From contig SLGN01000695.1 of NCBI GenBank assembly GCA_007123695.1, positions 1 through 9,339 of the forward strand: 9,339 nt of DNA. The letters are read 5' to 3'. Shown here piece after piece: positions 7,345-9,339 of this stretch. This DNA is from Verrucomicrobiales bacterium (lineage in GTDB: Bacteria; Verrucomicrobiota; Verrucomicrobiia; Verrucomicrobiales; DEV007). The notes beneath the pieces are model-generated. The model was not told the origin of the DNA. It worked only from the letters and a program-made list of their open reading frames with translations, and ran no database searches. Each line of letters opens with the position of its first letter. The first letter of the stretch is position 1. Position numbers and translations under genes: made by a program.

Positions 7345-8379
7345 TCAGGTAAAGCGGCGCCACCGTTCCAGTACGGCGAGGGCGGCGCCCGAGTCGATGG
7401 CCTCGCCGGCGCGCGCCATCCCTTCGGCCAGGCCGGGGACCGCTCCGCACACGGCGAGTCCGGCGGCGGCGTTGAGCAAAACGATGTCGCGCCGGGGCCC
7501 TCGGTCGCCGCCCTCGAGAACGCCGGCGAGGATGGAGGCGTTTTCCGCGGCATCGCCGCCCCGCAGGTCGGCGACCGAGGCCGGGGCGAGCCCGAGCGAA
7601 GAGGGTTCGATGCGCGACTCGACAGGGTTGGGTCGGGCGGCCTGCCAGATCCGCGAGGGCCCCAGGGTGGAGAGTTCGTCCATGCCGCCGCCGTCGTCGG
7701 CGCTGCCGTGGACGACCCAGGCGGCCTCCCGTCCGAGCCCGGGCAGGATGCGGGCGAAGACCGGCCCCACCGCGGCGTCGAAGACCCCGATGAGCTGATA
7801 GTCGGGCCGCGCCGGGTTCAGGAGCGGGCCGAGCAGGTTGAAGACGGTGCGCCGCCCCTGCTCGCCGAGACGCTTCCGCACCGGGACGACGGCTTTGAAG
7901 GCGGGGTGGTAGAGCGGCGCGAAGAGGAAGGCGGCCCCGACCTCGGCGAGACAGCGGCCGAAGTCATGGGGCGGCAGGTCGATGCGGATGCCGAGGGCCT
8001 CGAGCACGTCGGCGCCGCCGCTTTTCGAGGTGACGCCCCGGTTGCCGTGCTTCGCCACCGCCACTCCGCAGGCGGCGAGCACGAAGACCGCTGCGGTGGA
8101 AACATTGAAGAGCTGCAGCTTGTCCCCGCCGGTGCCGCAGACGTCGAGCAGGGGGCGGTCGAGGACGGCGCGGTCGAGCGACGGGACCACGGCGCGGTCG
8201 AGAAAGGCGTCGGCGAAGGCGGCGATCTCGCCGGGGGTCTCGCCGCGCTCGGCGAGGGCGCAGAGAAAGGCGGCCTTCGCCTCGTCGGCGACGGAGCCGT
8301 CGAGCAGGGCCGCGGCGGCCCCGGCGACCTGGGCGGGGGTCAGTTCGCCCGAGGCGATGGCGTCGGTGAGTTCCTTCAT
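7345..8379 (-). CDS. trpD: Anthranilate phosphoribosyltransferase
   Basis: A 344-residue cytoplasmic enzyme that joins anthranilate to PRPP, the second step of tryptophan synthesis from chorismate. The PRPP site CGTGGDK is at residues 81-87, NVST at 92-95, KHGNRG at 110-115, the SGGADVLEALG block at 120-130, RRTVFNLLGPLLNP at 176-189, the metal-binding Asp234-Glu235 and LLNAAAGL at 301-308. All expected blocks are present and the length is normal. The start fits the usual MKEL beginning of the family; no Shine-Dalgarno precedes it, and the start codon lies in a strong inverted repeat. No other trp gene is in the window. The gene downstream on the same strand is the FG-GAP protein, 4 bases away, so the two are almost certainly co-transcribed and probably translationally coupled. 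Confidence 0.96.
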   Translation of the reverse strand: MKELTDAIASGELTPAQVAGAAAALLDGSVADEAKAAFLCALAERGETPGEIAAFADAFLDRAVVPSLDRAVLDRPLLDVCGTGGDKLQLFNVSTAAVFVLAACGVAVAKHGNRGVTSKSGGADVLEALGIRIDLPPHDFGRCLAEVGAAFLFAPLYHPAFKAVVPVRKRLGEQGRRTVFNLLGPLLNPARPDYQLIGVFDAAVGPVFARILPGLGREAAWVVHGSADDGGGMDELSTLGPSRIWQAARPNPVESRIEPSSLGLAPASVADLRGGDAAENASILAGVLEGGDRGPRRDIVLLNAAAGLAVCGAVPGLAEGMARAGEAIDSGAALAVLERWRRFT

Positions 8380-8398
8380 GGATGCAGAAGGAACACCG
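8364..8398 (-). promoter_or_regulatory. Hairpin enclosing the trpD start codon
   Basis: On the minus strand GTTCCTTC (8394-8387) pairs perfectly with GAAGGAAC (8377-8370) around a 9-base loop. After a 2-base bulge, CGGT (8398-8395) pairs with ACCG (8367-8364). The trpD ATG (8379-8377) has its A and T in the loop and its G as the first base of the 3' arm. In mRNA this would hide the start region, including where a ribosome site would lie. It could instead be a protein-binding palindrome in DNA. Confidence 0.45.
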
Positions 8399-8409
8399 TG
8401 CCTTCGCGC

Positions 8410-8433
8410 TTGCCAACGGGCAACTTATGCCCG
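8410..8433 (-). promoter_or_regulatory. Two overlapping, mutually exclusive hairpins in the trpD leader
   Basis: CGGGCA (8417-8422) and TGCCCG (8428-8433) form a 6-bp stem with a 5-base loop. TTGCC (8410-8414) and GGCAA (8419-8423) form a 5-bp stem with a 4-base loop. Both need the GGCA at 8419-8422, so only one can form at a time. They lie 30-55 bases before the trpD start and upstream of the start-codon hairpin. They may also act from the other strand on yqgE. Confidence 0.3.
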
Positions 8434-8441
8434 AGGCTCGA

Positions 8442-8469
8442 TTTCTAGCGGGGCCGGGCTCCGCCGCAA
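8442..8469 (-). promoter_or_regulatory. Possible trpD promoter
   Basis: On the minus strand TTGCGG (8469-8464) and TAGAAA (8447-8442) are 16 bases apart. They match 3 and 4 of 6 consensus bases. The -10 candidate lies in GCTAGA, the same hexamer seen twice upstream of the sigma factor gene. It would give a leader of about 55-60 bases containing both hairpin sets. Weak consensus; treat as a candidate. Confidence 0.2.
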
Positions 8470-8473
8470 GAAA

Positions 8474-9046
8474 ATGTCCAGCGGTACTCCAGCGGCAAAT
8501 TCGCTCAAGGGCAGCCTCATCGTGGCCGACCCGAGCCTGCGGGAGGCGACCTTCTTCCGCAGCGTCCTCCTCGTCACCGAACACAGCCCGCAGCACGGGG
8601 CCTTCGGCTACATCCTGAACCGGCCCATCGACCGCTGCGTCGGCGACCTTCTCAGCGAGGCGGTCCTGCCGACCGACGTGCGGCGCCGCCTCGCCGCCAC
8701 CCCCGTCTACATGGGCGGCCCCGTCAGCACCGAGCATCTCACCTTTTCCGCCCTCGCCTGGAACGAGGCGGACGGCTCCCTGCAGTATTCCACCCACCTC
8801 TCCGCGCAGGAGGCTCTCGCGCACGAGGCCGAGGGCTTCCAGATCCGGGCCTTCGTCGGCTACTCGGGCTGGTCCGGCGGCCAGCTCGAGGACGAGTTCG
8901 CCCACAAGGCGTGGATCGTCCACCGACCCGAGCGCTTCGTGATCGACCCCGACGTGTCCGACCGTCTCTGGAAGGATCTCCTGCGCGATCTCAGCCCCTG
9001 GCACAAGCTCGTCGCCGACGAGCCCGACGACCTCTGGCTGAACTGA
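8474..9046 (+). CDS. yqgE: YqgE/AlgH family protein (UPF0301, DUF179)
   Basis: A 190-residue protein matching the YqgE/AlgH family along its whole length. The opening KGSLIVADPSLREATFFRSV is at residues 11-30, followed by the GAFGYILNRP-type block, then VYMGGPV and the signature GYSGWSGGQLEDEF. The family is widespread and folds as a compact alpha/beta protein. AlgH was first named as an alginate regulator in Pseudomonas, but its biochemical role is unsettled. There is no signal peptide, so it is cytoplasmic. The ATG at 8474 was chosen because the open frame upstream (back to 7982) is antisense to trpD and unrelated to the family; AAGAAA precedes it and no Shine-Dalgarno is present. It is transcribed away from trpD across a 94-base gap and converges on the gre-type gene 54 bases downstream. 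Confidence 0.93.
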   Translation: MSSGTPAANSLKGSLIVADPSLREATFFRSVLLVTEHSPQHGAFGYILNRPIDRCVGDLLSEAVLPTDVRRRLAATPVYMGGPVSTEHLTFSALAWNEADGSLQYSTHLSAQEALAHEAEGFQIRAFVGYSGWSGGQLEDEFAHKAWIVHRPERFVIDPDVSDRLWKDLLRDLSPWHKLVADEPDDLWLN

Positions 9047-9100
9047 GCCCGCCGCGCTTTCGGTGGCAGACGGCGGTGGCGGAAAACGGCGCGGAACCGC

Positions 9101-9339
9101 TCAAAAGACGTCCAGCACGAAGATCTCGGGATCTTCGAGGATTTCCCCGGCCTTCGCTCCGATCAGCCGTCCGCCCAGGGGCGAGGCCGGCCCCAGCACC
9201 GTGACGCTTTCGCCCGACCCGGTCTCCAGCACGATGCCCCCGCCCGCCGGGGAGAGCAGCAGCAGGCGGACTTCCCCGTCTTCCTCGATTTCGACGAGCG
9301 CTCCCGGCGCGACCGGATCGTCGGGACCGAAGCCCTCGA
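9101..9339 (-). CDS. GreA/GreB-type transcription elongation factor, C-terminal part
   Basis: The reverse strand encodes the last 78 residues of a protein whose 5' part lies beyond the window edge; the stop is TGA at 9103-9101. The visible part fits the C-terminal FKBP-like domain of GreA/GreB: a strand with APGALVEIEEDGE, a central VTVLGP, the characteristic SPLGGRLIGAKAGE (compare SPLGRALLGKKVGDE in GreA), and a closing strand EIFVLDVF. This domain docks on RNA polymerase near the secondary channel. The N-terminal coiled coil that would rescue stalled polymerase by transcript cleavage is not visible, so a full Gre factor cannot be told from a stand-alone Rnk-like or Gre-homologue protein. 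Just past the stop the minus strand reads GCGGTTCCGC and then TTTT, a poor terminator candidate. Confidence 0.8.
   Translation of the reverse strand, partial: EGFGPDDPVAPGALVEIEEDGEVRLLLLSPAGGGIVLETGSGESVTVLGPASPLGGRLIGAKAGEILEDPEIFVLDVF

Noticed and set aside
5337..7352. Long open frame (671 residues) on the + strand
   Set aside because: It is antisense to the propeller gene, which has clear FG-GAP and UnbV motifs. Its own product is Gly/Ala/Glu-rich without a recognisable domain, as expected in GC-rich shadow frames.
7341..7553. Longer N-terminus for the propeller protein
   Set aside because: The extension lies within trpD and is a Pro/Ser/Arg-rich shadow. ATG at 7340 begins a clear membrane anchor.
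7982..8473. Longer N-terminus for YqgE
   Set aside because: It lies antisense to trpD and across the intergenic region; the family begins at about residue 11 of the 190-residue form.
9047..9100. Bidirectional terminator between yqgE and the gre-type gene
   Set aside because: CCGCCG (9049-9054) can pair with CGGTGG or CGGCGG downstream, but no T run follows on the + strand and the minus-strand stem has too small a loop.

Overview
This is a GC-rich window with the look of Verrucomicrobiota or a close PVC relative. The evidence is the sigma factor core (the YGLPLLDLISEGNIGLM and KTIRLPVH segments), the TrpD variant with CGTGGDKLQLFNVST, an iduronate-2-sulfatase-like secreted sulfatase, an FG-GAP/UnbV propeller protein, and the absence of Shine-Dalgarno sequences before every start. 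The phylum is inferred from remembered family resemblance, not from a search.

Layout: positions 1-237 are a leader without a convincing gene. A short RpoD-like sigma-70 factor (238-1152, +) follows, then after 55 bases a 12-helix MMPL/RND exporter (1208-3607, +). After a 158-base regulatory gap comes a secreted Cys-type sulfatase (3766-5181, +). A 251-base convergent gap follows, holding a sharply bounded AT-rich island (about 5251-5382; 36% GC by hand count over 5251-5380). The minus strand then carries an operon read right to left: trpD (8379-7345) and, 4 bases further on, a membrane-anchored FG-GAP/UnbV propeller protein (7340-5433). A divergent 94-base region separates trpD from yqgE/algH (8474-9046, +). 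The right edge holds the C-terminal 78 residues of a GreA/GreB-type elongation factor (9101-9339, -).

How the genes relate: the window mixes housekeeping genes (sigma factor, trpD, gre, yqgE) with envelope genes (exporter, sulfatase, propeller). The only strong linkage is trpD with the propeller gene. The sigma factor and exporter may be co-transcribed. No defence system, CRISPR array, tRNA, rRNA or recognisable insertion sequence is visible.

I see no clear new multi-gene system. The points most worth checking are the hairpin that encloses the trpD start codon with alternative stems just upstream, the AT-rich island with imperfect inverted ends and a short open frame, and the trpD-propeller pairing.
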